From the NCBI GenBank assembly GCA_040756745.1, contig JBFLYO010000029.1:1-52222 (forward strand): a stretch of DNA of 52,222 nucleotides. The letters are read 5' to 3'. The stretch is from JBFLYO01 sp040756745 (GTDB taxonomy: Bacteria > Bacteroidota > Ignavibacteria > UBA10030 > UBA6906). Of the stretch, positions 1 through 6,857 are shown piece after piece. The position numbers and the translations under genes were made by a program. Position 1 is the stretch's first letter, and the number at the start of each line of letters is the position of its first letter. Below the pieces are notes generated by a model. It was not told the origin of the DNA. It did not search any database and saw nothing but the letters and a program-made list of their open reading frames with translations.

Positions 1-32
1 CGGTCACGCGGTCTCCGTCACGCGCGGCTGAG

Positions 33-794
33 TCAGCTGTGGATCGACGCGAGTTCCTTGTCATCGATATCGAAGTTCGCGTAGACGTTCTGGACGTCAT
101 CATGCTCCTCCAATGCTTCCATCAGCTTGAGGAGCAGTTCCGCCTCGCGGCCGGTCACTTTCACGGTATTCTGCGGCACCATCTGCAGGGAGGCCGACTC
201 GATGACAATCCCTTTGTCCTCCAACGCTTTCTTGACGGGATCGAACCCGTGGGGAGTGGTTGTGATCACAAACTCCTCCCCGTCCCCCTGCATGTCCTCC
301 GCGCCCGCCTCGAGGATGATGTTGAGGAGGTCGTCCTCGGTGACGGGAGTTTTCTGGGCGTTTTTCGGGACGAGGATCGTTCCTTTCTTGGTGAACATCC
401 AGGCGACGCTCCCTGCAGTCCCGAGGTTGCCGTTATTGCGAGAGAAGACATGGCGCATCTCGGACACGGTCCGGTTGTTGTTGTCGGTCACGACGTCCAC
501 AAGGATCGCCACGCCGCCGGGTCCGTACCCTTCGTAGGTGACTTCCTCATATGCCACGCCCGGGAGCTCCCCCGTTCCTTTCTGGATTGCGCGCTTGATG
601 TTGTCGGCGGGCATATTGGACGCCTTCGCTGTCTGGATGGCGAGCCGAAGGCGGGGATTGCCGTCCGGATTCCCTCCGCCGTTGCGAGCGGCGATGGTGA
701 TTTCCTTGATCAGCCGGGTGAACAGCCGTCCGCGCGCGGCGTCGGTCGCGCCCTTCTTCCGTTTGATGGTTGCCCATTTTGAGTGGCCTGACAT
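33..794 (-). CDS. yebC: YebC/PmpR (TACO1) family regulator
   Basis: A 253-residue protein beginning MSGHSKWATIKRKKGA, the hallmark N-terminus of the YebC/TACO1 family, followed by the conserved YEGYGPGG motif (about residue 88) and NRTVSEMRHVFSRNNGN. Family members are cytosolic proteins described as DNA-binding regulators or as translation factors that help ribosomes through difficult motifs such as polyproline. Length is normal (about 240-250). It follows recJ on the minus strand with a gap of 23 bp and is probably cotranscribed. In many bacteria yebC precedes ruvC, but here the window ends. The family assignment is very safe; which of the two roles it plays cannot be read from the sequence. 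Confidence 0.97.
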   Translation of the reverse strand: MSGHSKWATIKRKKGATDAARGRLFTRLIKEITIAARNGGGNPDGNPRLRLAIQTAKASNMPADNIKRAIQKGTGELPGVAYEEVTYEGYGPGGVAILVDVVTDNNNRTVSEMRHVFSRNNGNLGTAGSVAWMFTKKGTILVPKNAQKTPVTEDDLLNIILEAGAEDMQGDGEEFVITTTPHGFDPVKKALEDKGIVIESASLQMVPQNTVKVTGREAELLLKLMEALEEHDDVQNVYANFDIDDKELASIHS

Positions 795-817
795 GTGGGA
801 ACCTCCTCGCGTTCTGG

Positions 818-2548
818 TTAGCGGAGATCTTTGATTTTGAGCTGCGGGACCGGTTCAGCAGGTCGCGGTGATCCTGCCGGTGCCCAGTCGTTTTCCTCGA
901 CGGTGAAGACACAATCGATCCCTTCTCTCCCGTTTTGCAGGCGAGGGAGAAAGTGGCCGAGGCCAAAACCGATGGCATCGAACAATGCGCCATTCTGGCG
1001 GACCTTGAACCGGAGGTGGTTTTTGCCCACGATACGGGGGACGCCGGCGACATCGAGTGATCGGGAAAGAAACGTCGGACGCAAATTCCCCGGCCCGAAC
1101 GGCGCGAATTCCTTCAGGATCTTCACAAACCGGGGGGTCAGCTCGTGCAGAGAGATCTCCGTGTCAATCCTGATCTCGGGCGTCTTGAGCTCCTCGGTCA
1201 TCATGTCGCGGACCGCCCGGTTGAATGCCTCCCGAAACTCCTCGAGGCGGGAGACCTCGACGGTCAGGCCTGCGGCATACTTGTGGCCGCCGAACTGGAT
1301 GATCTTGTCTTCGCACCGCTTGAGGGCCTGATAGACATCGAACCCCGAGATGCTTCGGGCCGACCCCTTGGCAACGCCGTCGACCGTTGCCATCATGATC
1401 GAGGGCTTATAGTACTTCTCGACCATGCGAGAAGCCACGATGCCCACGACGCCGGGATGCCAGTGTTCCTGGTGGATGACGATGGCGGCATCCCCTTCGA
1501 TGTCGAACAACTCCTCGGCGAGCTGCTGCGCCTCGGCGAACGTGTCCTCGTCGATCTTCCGCCTGTTGCGGTTCTCTTCTTCCAGCACCTGGGCAAGCTC
1601 TGCCGCTGCCGCGGCGTTCGTGGCTGTGAGCAGCCTGACTGCCCTCATCGCGTCTCCCAGCCTGCCGACCGCATTGATGCGTGGGGCCAGGACGAACACG
1701 ATCTGCCCTGTGGTGATCTGTCCCGACCTCATGCCTGCGCTGTCGATCAGCGCCCTGATCCCGGGGCGCGGGGATGAATTGATCAATTCCAGCCCGAGGC
1801 GTGTCAGGACCCGGTTTTCCCCAACCAGCGGGACAATATCGGCGGTGCTGGCGAGGGTGACGAAGTCCAGATACTGGAAGACGTCGGCTTCGCGCCCGAG
1901 GCGGCGGGTAATTCCCTGGATCAGCTTGAATCCGACGCCGCACCCGCAGAGGTGCTTGAAGGGATAGGGATCACCCGGCGTGATGGGATCGAGGACGGCC
2001 AGGCCGGGAGGGAGGACGGTGCCGGTCTCATGGTGGTCGCAGATGATGACGTCGAGCCCCACTGTCCGGGCATACTCGACCTGCTCCACCGCGGTGATCC
2101 CGCAGTCCACGGCAAGGAACACCCGCACCCCATCGGACTTCGCTTTGTCGATTCCCTGCCGGGAGATCCCATATCCTTCCTTGATGCGGTCGGGGATATA
2201 GTACGACACCTGCGCGCCTGCGTCCTTGAGGAACAGGTAGAGCATCGCGGCTCCGTTGGTGCCGTCGACGTCGTAGTCGCCAAAGACGAGGAACCGCTCT
2301 CCCTGGTTCAGCCCTTCCAGGATGCGGTCGACGGCGGCGTCCATCCCTCCGAGAAGGAACGGATCGTGCAGGAGTTCGAGCGTGGGGCGGAAGTAGGCCT
2401 TTGCCTTGTCGTAGTCATCGATCCCGCGATGCACCAGAATTCTGGCGATCGGCTCGGGGACATTGATCTCCCGGGAGAGTCGGGACACAGTCCCGGCGTC
2501 CGGTGGATCGATGACCGTCCACCGGTACTCCCTGATCGGTGATTGCAC
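818..2548 (-). CDS. recJ: single-stranded-DNA-specific 5'-3' exonuclease RecJ
   Basis: A 576-residue DHH/DHHA1 phosphoesterase. Visible motifs are FGDYDVDGTNG (residues 89-99; Asp91, Asp93 and Asp95 in the metal site), VDCG (148-150 region), the DHH triad at 171-173, and a C-terminal FGGHKYAAGL typical of DHHA1. RecJ degrades single-stranded DNA 5' to 3' in recombination and mismatch or base-excision repair. The start is GTG at 2548, preceded by a GGAG-like site; no ATG start is available near it. It lies directly downstream of the rnpB terminator hairpin and upstream of yebC. The length matches the family. Confidence 0.97.
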   Translation of the reverse strand: MQSPIREYRWTVIDPPDAGTVSRLSREINVPEPIARILVHRGIDDYDKAKAYFRPTLELLHDPFLLGGMDAAVDRILEGLNQGERFLVFGDYDVDGTNGAAMLYLFLKDAGAQVSYYIPDRIKEGYGISRQGIDKAKSDGVRVFLAVDCGITAVEQVEYARTVGLDVIICDHHETGTVLPPGLAVLDPITPGDPYPFKHLCGCGVGFKLIQGITRRLGREADVFQYLDFVTLASTADIVPLVGENRVLTRLGLELINSSPRPGIRALIDSAGMRSGQITTGQIVFVLAPRINAVGRLGDAMRAVRLLTATNAAAAAELAQVLEEENRNRRKIDEDTFAEAQQLAEELFDIEGDAAIVIHQEHWHPGVVGIVASRMVEKYYKPSIMMATVDGVAKGSARSISGFDVYQALKRCEDKIIQFGGHKYAAGLTVEVSRLEEFREAFNRAVRDMMTEELKTPEIRIDTEISLHELTPRFVKILKEFAPFGPGNLRPTFLSRSLDVAGVPRIVGKNHLRFKVRQNGALFDAIGFGLGHFLPRLQNGREGIDCVFTVEENDWAPAGSPRPAEPVPQLKIKDLR

Positions 2549-2570
2549 AAAGTCTCCACGGGGAAAAGCT

Positions 2571-2609
2571 GCGTTTCCGACCGGCGATTGCGCGCCGGCC
2601 GGAAAACGC
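2571..2609 (-). terminator. intrinsic terminator-like hairpin after rnpB
   Basis: An inverted repeat: GCGTTTCCGACCGGCG (2571-2586) faces CGCCGGCCGGAAAACGC (2593-2609) across a 6-base loop. Read on the minus strand it is followed by AGCTTTTCC, a short T tract. It sits just past the 3' end of RNase P RNA and ahead of the recJ start, so it may end most rnpB transcripts while letting some reading continue into recJ. Confidence 0.7.
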
Positions 2610-2611
2610 AG

Positions 2612-3040
2612 TGCAGGTCTGTAAGCCGAATTCTGTCTGTCCCGTCCCTCACGGGGCCGGGAGAGGCAGCCATTTCTCTGGGCCGCGGATTGCTCCTTGG
2701 CTCAAGCGACCTACCCGAGAGTGTCGATCCGTGAGACGTCAACACGGACCGGTGAGACGAGCAGCCTCTCCTCTCTTATTTGGTCTTGCTCCGGGTGGGG
2801 TTTGTCGTGCGCCCTCGGTTGCCCTCAGGCCGGTGAGCTCTTACCTCGCCTTTTCACCCTTACCCCTCGACCCGCCGCACAGCGGCGGTCTTGGGGCGGT
2901 ATGTTTTCTGTGACACTGTCCGTTCCCTCCCGCGTGGGCGGAGAGGGACCCCCGCTGTTCACGGGGCACCCTGCTCTGCGGAGTTCGGACTTTCCTCACC
3001 CCTCGACATGAAGTCTTGGGACGCGGCTGCCCGACCTGCA
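2612..3040 (-). ncRNA. rnpB: RNase P RNA, bacterial type A
   Basis: The catalytic RNA that matures tRNA 5' ends. On the minus strand the conserved 5' core GAGGAAAGTCCGAACTC is at 2997-2981, the GGTGAAAAGGCGAGGTAAG region with its GAGCTCACC continuation is near 2860-2832, and the 3' core ACAGAATTCGGCTTACAGACC is near 2638-2618. The P1 helix closes the molecule: TGCAGGTC at 3040-3033 pairs with GACCTGCA at 2619-2612, which sets both ends and gives about 429 nt. The order of conserved blocks fits type A. No convincing promoter was found just upstream, so the exact 5' end could lie a few bases further out. Confidence 0.96.
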
Positions 3041-3090
3041 GTGTTTCTTGGTTTAGTGAATGTACAACACACTGGTGATGCTCTGCCGTC

Positions 3091-3507
3091 TCAGGCGTGG
3101 AGCGGAACTCTCTCGTCGATCCCCCGGTTCGCCAGTTCGTCGGCTTCCTGGTTCTCCTCGCGGGGAATATGCACCAGACGGCATTCGAACGGCAGCTCCT
3201 GCAGCAGGCCCCTGGCCCGCGCATGGAGCGGCTTCAGGCCGCGATCGCGGACTTTATACTGGCCGTTCATCTGGCGGACCATCAGTTCGCTATCCGAGTG
3301 GACGAGCAGTCGGCGCCACGGCCGGGCTTTCACACGCTCCAGCAGCGTGAGGAGCGCCGTGTACTCCGCGACGTTGTTCGTGCAGACGCCGATATATCCG
3401 TGAAGCGAGAGCACGGTTGCGCCCTTTTCGTCCTTCACCAGGATCCCGATGCCCGCGTCGCCGGGGTTGCCGCGTGCCGCGCCATCGGTGAACGCGCGGT
3501 GCGTCAT
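3091..3507 (-). CDS. rnhA: ribonuclease HI family protein
   Basis: A 138-residue protein with the RNase H fold signature: FTDGAARGNPGDAGIG (Asp8), NNVAEYTAL (Glu48), VHSDSELMV (Asp72) and EADELAN (Asp123), so the four acidic catalytic residues are all present. It would cleave the RNA strand of RNA-DNA hybrids. It belongs to the shorter RNase HI-like branch without the basic protrusion of E. coli RnhA. Its ATG overlaps the stop of the upstream zinc-ribbon gene as ATGA, indicating translational coupling, and it lies 50 bp before rnpB. The exact subfamily (RnhA versus YpdQ-like) is uncertain. Confidence 0.93.
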   Translation of the reverse strand: MTHRAFTDGAARGNPGDAGIGILVKDEKGATVLSLHGYIGVCTNNVAEYTALLTLLERVKARPWRRLLVHSDSELMVRQMNGQYKVRDRGLKPLHARARGLLQELPFECRLVHIPREENQEADELANRGIDERVPLHA

Positions 3508-4235
3508 GCGGCCGGCGAACTGCCGACCGCGATCTCATCCGACACGACGATGCGGCCGCAATGCTCGCAGAAATACAGTTTCGAGTTCTGCCGGAGTTCG
3601 AGCAGCTTCTGCGGAGGCACGCGCGCAAAGCATCCGCCGCAGGCCCCGCGCCGCACGGGGACGACGGCTTTCCCTTTCTTTGCTTTCCTGATCCGTTCGT
3701 ACTGCGCCAGGTCGGAGCGGGCGATCCTGTGGACAAGTTTCTCACGCTCGTGCTGGAGCTTCAGCTCTTCCGCCTCCGTGGTCTTTGCGACCTCGGCCAG
3801 GGCGGTGCGCTTCTCTTCAAGCTGGGCAGTGATCTCGACCGACTGGCCTTTCAGGATCTCGATGTCGGTGCGCGCGACTGTGGCTCTTCCCTCAAGCGCC
3901 TCCATTTCCTTTTCGAGGCGGGCGATGGTGTCCTGCGTCGCGTCCATCTCCTTCGTCAGGGCGTCGTACTCCTTGTTGTTCCGCACCTGATACTGTTGGG
4001 CCTTGTAGCGCTCCGCACGTTCGCGGAGGGAAATGATCTCGCCGTCGGCGTTGTCCCGTTGAGCGAAGGCCGTCTTCATCACCGATTCCAGTCCTGCGAG
4101 CTGCTCGCCGACCGACCGGTGTTTCTCTTCCAGCGTTTTGATCTCCGCCGGGAGGTCTCCTTTCAGTTCTTCCAGTTCATCCAGTTGGGTATCGACCTGT
4201 TGCAGCGCATACAGGTTGCGAAGCTTGTTTTCCAA
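3504..4235 (-). CDS. coiled-coil zinc-ribbon protein (COG1579 type)
   Basis: A 243-residue protein. Residues about 10-185 are charged, heptad-like sequence predicted to form a long antiparallel coiled coil. The C-terminus carries a zinc ribbon with Cys199-X2-Cys202 and Cys223-X2-Cys226 (motifs CGGC and CEHC). This layout matches the COG1579 / C4-type zinc ribbon family, of which Chlamydia CT398 and mycobacterial relatives are examples. Their cellular role is not settled; RNA or nucleic-acid related functions have been suggested. It lies between nif3 and rnhA, a neighbourhood I believe recurs in several phyla, and is coupled to rnhA by a 4-bp overlap. Confidence 0.88.
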   Translation of the reverse strand: MENKLRNLYALQQVDTQLDELEELKGDLPAEIKTLEEKHRSVGEQLAGLESVMKTAFAQRDNADGEIISLRERAERYKAQQYQVRNNKEYDALTKEMDATQDTIARLEKEMEALEGRATVARTDIEILKGQSVEITAQLEEKRTALAEVAKTTEAEELKLQHEREKLVHRIARSDLAQYERIRKAKKGKAVVPVRRGACGGCFARVPPQKLLELRQNSKLYFCEHCGRIVVSDEIAVGSSPAA

Positions 4236-4252
4236 TTCCCGCTCCTCAGTGT

Positions 4253-5365
4253 TTAACTCAATCCTTGTCGCACCGGATTCGTCGACCGGACCGCGACGCG
4301 CACGCCGATCGTTTCGCCCCTCGCCGCCACCGCGTTCCGGAGATGCCGGACCACGGCATGCACGACGGGGAACTCGGTCTCATAGTGTCCGGCGTCGACG
4401 AGGGCGATCCTGCCCGCGGCCTCATGAAAGGTGTGGTACCGGATGTCGGCCGTGACGAAGACGTCCGCTCCGGCCCTCAGGGCTTCGGGCAGAAGGTCGC
4501 TGCCGCTCCCCCCGCAGACAGCAACGCGCCGGACGTTCATGCGGCGTTCGCCGGTAAACCGCGGTGCGTGGGCGCCCAGTTCGCGCCGCACGGACCGCAT
4601 AAACCCGCCAAGGGGAACGTTACGCGGAAGCTCCCCGATCGCGCCCATCCCAAAGTCGCGTTCGAGGTTCTCGACCGGATACACGTCGTATGCCGGCTCC
4701 TCATAGGGGTGGGACTGCACCATCGCCCGGACCACAGGCCCGACGGCGCGTTTCGGAAGCGTCATCTCCAGACGCACCTCCCGCACCCGTTCGAGGCGTC
4801 CTCTCCTGCCGACTGCCGGCCGGGTCCCCACGCCCCCGCGGAACGTTCCGGTCCCCTCGGTACGGAATGAACACCGGTCGTACGCGCCAATGACGCCCGC
4901 CCCTGCCTCGCTCATCGCTTCGGCGACCGCGTCAACGTGTGATGCCGGGACAAACGTGGTGATCTTTGCATGCAGGCGATAGGGCGTGTGCAGAAATTCG
5001 ACGTCCCGGAGCCCGAGCGCCTCTGCAAGGGCGAAGCTTGTGCCCCCACGTGTGAAATCCAGATTCGTGTGTGCCGAAAACAGTGCGACCCGCTGTTGCG
5101 CCAGTGCTGCAACGCTGCGGGCCGCCGCGTCTGTCGAAGTGACCGACCGCAGGGGGCGAAACAGAAGCGGGTGGTGGCTGACAATCAGATTCGCGCCGCG
5201 GCGCGCTGCCTCTGCGACAACAGGTTCCGTCACATCGAGTGCCACGAGAATCCCTCGCACGCCGGCTGCGGGGTCGCCCACTTGCAGGCCGACGTTGTCC
5301 CGCTCCCAGGCAATCTCCGGAGGGGCCCATGCGTCCATGATTTCCTGTACATCGCGCACCGTCAC
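4253..5365 (-). CDS. Nif3-like dinuclear metal centre protein
   Basis: A 370-residue protein of the NIF3/YbgI/YqfO family. The metal-binding residues are visible: SHHPLLF (His64, His65), SAHTNLD (His99, Asp103) and the C-terminal DAGHYETE. The length (370 rather than about 250) indicates the long form with a PII/CutA-like domain inserted in the middle (about residues 130-240), as in Bacillus YqfO. Members form toroidal hexamers; annotations as GTP cyclohydrolase I type 2 are weakly founded and the role is unknown. The start is GTG at 5365; the next in-frame methionine is at residue 10. It probably heads the minus-strand cluster with the zinc-ribbon protein and RNase HI. Confidence 0.93.
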   Translation of the reverse strand: MTVRDVQEIMDAWAPPEIAWERDNVGLQVGDPAAGVRGILVALDVTEPVVAEAARRGANLIVSHHPLLFRPLRSVTSTDAAARSVAALAQQRVALFSAHTNLDFTRGGTSFALAEALGLRDVEFLHTPYRLHAKITTFVPASHVDAVAEAMSEAGAGVIGAYDRCSFRTEGTGTFRGGVGTRPAVGRRGRLERVREVRLEMTLPKRAVGPVVRAMVQSHPYEEPAYDVYPVENLERDFGMGAIGELPRNVPLGGFMRSVRRELGAHAPRFTGERRMNVRRVAVCGGSGSDLLPEALRAGADVFVTADIRYHTFHEAAGRIALVDAGHYETEFPVVHAVVRHLRNAVAARGETIGVRVAVRSTNPVRQGLS

Positions 5366-5390
5366 AGTCTATGCCACCCCCGGAAAACAA

Positions 5391-5417
5391 GTAGTCCCGC
5401 GATAAGCGCGGGACTAC
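5391..5417. terminator. perfect 11-bp hairpin between receiver gene and nif3
   Basis: GTAGTCCCGCG (5391-5401) and CGCGGGACTAC (5407-5417) are perfect inverted copies with the loop ATAAG. On the minus strand the stem is followed by TTGTTTTCC, so it can act as an intrinsic terminator for the REC-HisKA transcript that ends at 5553. It lies 26 bp upstream of the nif3 start. On the plus strand the following bases are only weakly T-rich. The 187 bp between 5366 and 5552 otherwise hold no gene that I can support. Confidence 0.6.
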
Positions 5418-5552
5418 GTTTGTGCGGACCTCTCGAGTGCCGAAATATGGTTCTTATCGGTGTATGGCTTCCCTTCACCCATGGGTCCGTCGTACTTTCA
5501 AATCTTGTCCTGTTTCTTAATATACATACGGCCCCCCTCAGATGCAAGCCGC

Positions 5553-6236
5553 TTACGCGCCGCTGCTCCCCTCCTCCGGACCGATGTCCGGACGCTCGAA
5601 ATTGATGTCGCGCAGGCGGTTGATCTCCCGCTCCATCTCGCCGATGTTCCTGTCGAGTTCCAGTACCAGCGCTCGTTCCCCTTCGGGGAGTTTCTGCCGG
5701 AGGAGGATGTCCGTACTGATCTTAATGGCGGCGAGGGGATTGTTAAACTCGTGGCATACCGTGACGATCAATTCCCGGATGGCATCGGTCTGCTTCTGTG
5801 CGATCAGGTCGGCCCGCACATGTTCCGCGATGCGCTTCTTCAGGTGCACCCGCTCTAGGATATTGACGATCGTACGGGGAAGGACCGAATCCACGGCTTC
5901 GTCCTTCACCAGGTAGTCCTCGATGCCATATTTCATCGCTTCAATGGCGAGGCGGAAATCCCGGTTCGAGGTGAGGAAGATGATCGGGGTCTCCAGCTTC
6001 ATCCTTCTGACCTCCCGGGTCAATTCCAGGCCATTCATGCCCGGCAGGTAATAGTCGATCAGCAGGAGATCGATGGCCGGGTCCTGCATAAGGACGTCGA
6101 TCGCGTCCCGGCCGTTCTGCTTCCACTGGATATCGAACTTCCGGGCCTGGTATTTCGACAGGAGGTGCTGGGCAACGGCCATGTAGCTCGTGTCGTCGTC
6201 CACGAACAGGAGGTGAATGGGGGGAGGAGAAGACAT
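5553..6236 (-). CDS. response regulator receiver fused to HisKA-like dimerization domain, no ATPase domain
   Basis: A 227-residue protein starting MSSPPPIHLLFVDDD. Residues 7-125 form a receiver domain with acidic residues at 13-15, phospho-acceptor Asp61 (LLIDYYLPGMNG), Thr89 (FLTS) and Lys111. Residues about 140-215 form a dimerization/histidine phosphotransfer helix pair with the H-box VCHEFNNPLAAI (His162), as in HisKA kinases. The protein ends there and no N, G1 or G2 boxes of an HATPase domain follow. It may pass phosphate between partners or dimerize with a separate kinase. The frame is open 69 bp further upstream, but the promoter lies inside that extension, so ATG 6236 is preferred. 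It is divergent from the receiver gene at 6429. Confidence 0.88.
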   Translation of the reverse strand: MSSPPPIHLLFVDDDTSYMAVAQHLLSKYQARKFDIQWKQNGRDAIDVLMQDPAIDLLLIDYYLPGMNGLELTREVRRMKLETPIIFLTSNRDFRLAIEAMKYGIEDYLVKDEAVDSVLPRTIVNILERVHLKKRIAEHVRADLIAQKQTDAIRELIVTVCHEFNNPLAAIKISTDILLRQKLPEGERALVLELDRNIGEMEREINRLRDINFERPDIGPEEGSSGA

Positions 6237-6242
6237 GCCGAT

Positions 6243-6271
6243 AGTATACCATTTCGGGGGGAGAGTTGCAA
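6243..6271 (-). promoter_or_regulatory. sigma70-type promoter, probably leaderless, for the REC-HisKA gene
   Basis: On the minus strand TTGCAA (6271-6266) is followed by a 17-base spacer and TATACT (6248-6243), with TGG directly before the -10 box as an extended -10. The expected start point, seven bases after the -10, falls on the A of the ATG at 6236, so the mRNA would begin with the start codon. Confidence 0.72.
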
Positions 6272-6330
6272 ACAGACGGTTTTTTCGTCCCGCGGAGGAA
6301 GACATTCCTGCGAATGACGCAGCGAAACGG

Positions 6331-6359
6331 TTGATTTTGTCCGTGCGTTTGGCTATTAT
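6331..6359 (+). promoter_or_regulatory. sigma70-type promoter for the receiver / NtrC-type operon
   Basis: TTGATT (6331-6336), a 17-base spacer and TATTAT (6354-6359). The predicted start is near 6366, giving a leader of about 63 nt that contains a small GC hairpin (GCCGCCACGGGCGGC, about 6382-6396) and a GGGAG ribosome-binding site before ATG 6429. It is back-to-back with the minus-strand promoter at 6243-6271, with 59 bp between the -35 boxes. Confidence 0.7.
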
Positions 6360-6428
6360 CGGACGTTATCAGCATGACCAACGCCGCCACGGGCGGCCTT
6401 ACGACGTTCCACCCCCTGGGGAGTTCTG

Positions 6429-6809
6429 ATGACGAATCCGGGTACCAAAAAGAGCACCATACTGGTTGTGGACGACGAAGACGCGCTGCGAACAGTACTG
6501 AGCGGGGAGCTGGCCAACGAAGGGTATGAGGTGAAAGCGGCGGCGGACGGCGACGAGGCCATCAGCGAGGTCGAAAAAGCGCCATTCGATCTGGTTCTGC
6601 TGGATATCAAGATGCCGCGAATGAACGGCTTCGAGGTTCTCAAGTACATCAAGGAAAAGCACGCCAACACCAAAGTGGTGATGCTGACTGGATTTGCCGA
6701 CCTGAAGAATGCCATCGAGTCGAAGAAGCTGGGGGCCGACGACTTTGTCAGCAAGCCGTATGATCTTGTGGACCTGCTGACGACCATCGAGCGTGTGCTG
6801 AGCGAGTGA
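6429..6809 (+). CDS. stand-alone response regulator receiver protein
   Basis: A 126-residue single-domain receiver. It has the acidic pair ILVVDDED (Asp15, Asp16), phospho-acceptor Asp59 (LVLLDIKMPRMNG), Thr87 and Lys109 (VSKPYD), and no output domain. Such proteins act as phosphate shuttles or bind partner proteins. It lies 48 bp before a full NtrC-type regulator with a very similar receiver and is divergent from the REC-HisKA gene, so the three may form one phosphotransfer circuit; that is inference. No full histidine kinase gene lies in this window. Confidence 0.93.
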   Translation: MTNPGTKKSTILVVDDEDALRTVLSGELANEGYEVKAAADGDEAISEVEKAPFDLVLLDIKMPRMNGFEVLKYIKEKHANTKVVMLTGFADLKNAIESKKLGADDFVSKPYDLVDLLTTIERVLSE

Positions 6810-6857
6810 CCGTCATCGCCCGCGACGCTCCTCGCCGCTGAGTCCGCCAGGCGTCCC

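Noticed and set aside
39..782. Open frame of 247 codons on the plus strand opposite yebC
   Set aside because: YebC is unmistakable on the minus strand and the antisense protein has no motif.
2539..3403. Several plus-strand open frames across the rnpB region
   Set aside because: The interval is explained by RNase P RNA and RNase HI on the minus strand; the frames cross conserved RNA core blocks.
6373..6428. Small upstream open frame (ATG 6373) in the leader of the lone receiver gene
   Set aside because: No ribosome-binding site and a different frame from the receiver gene; probably chance.
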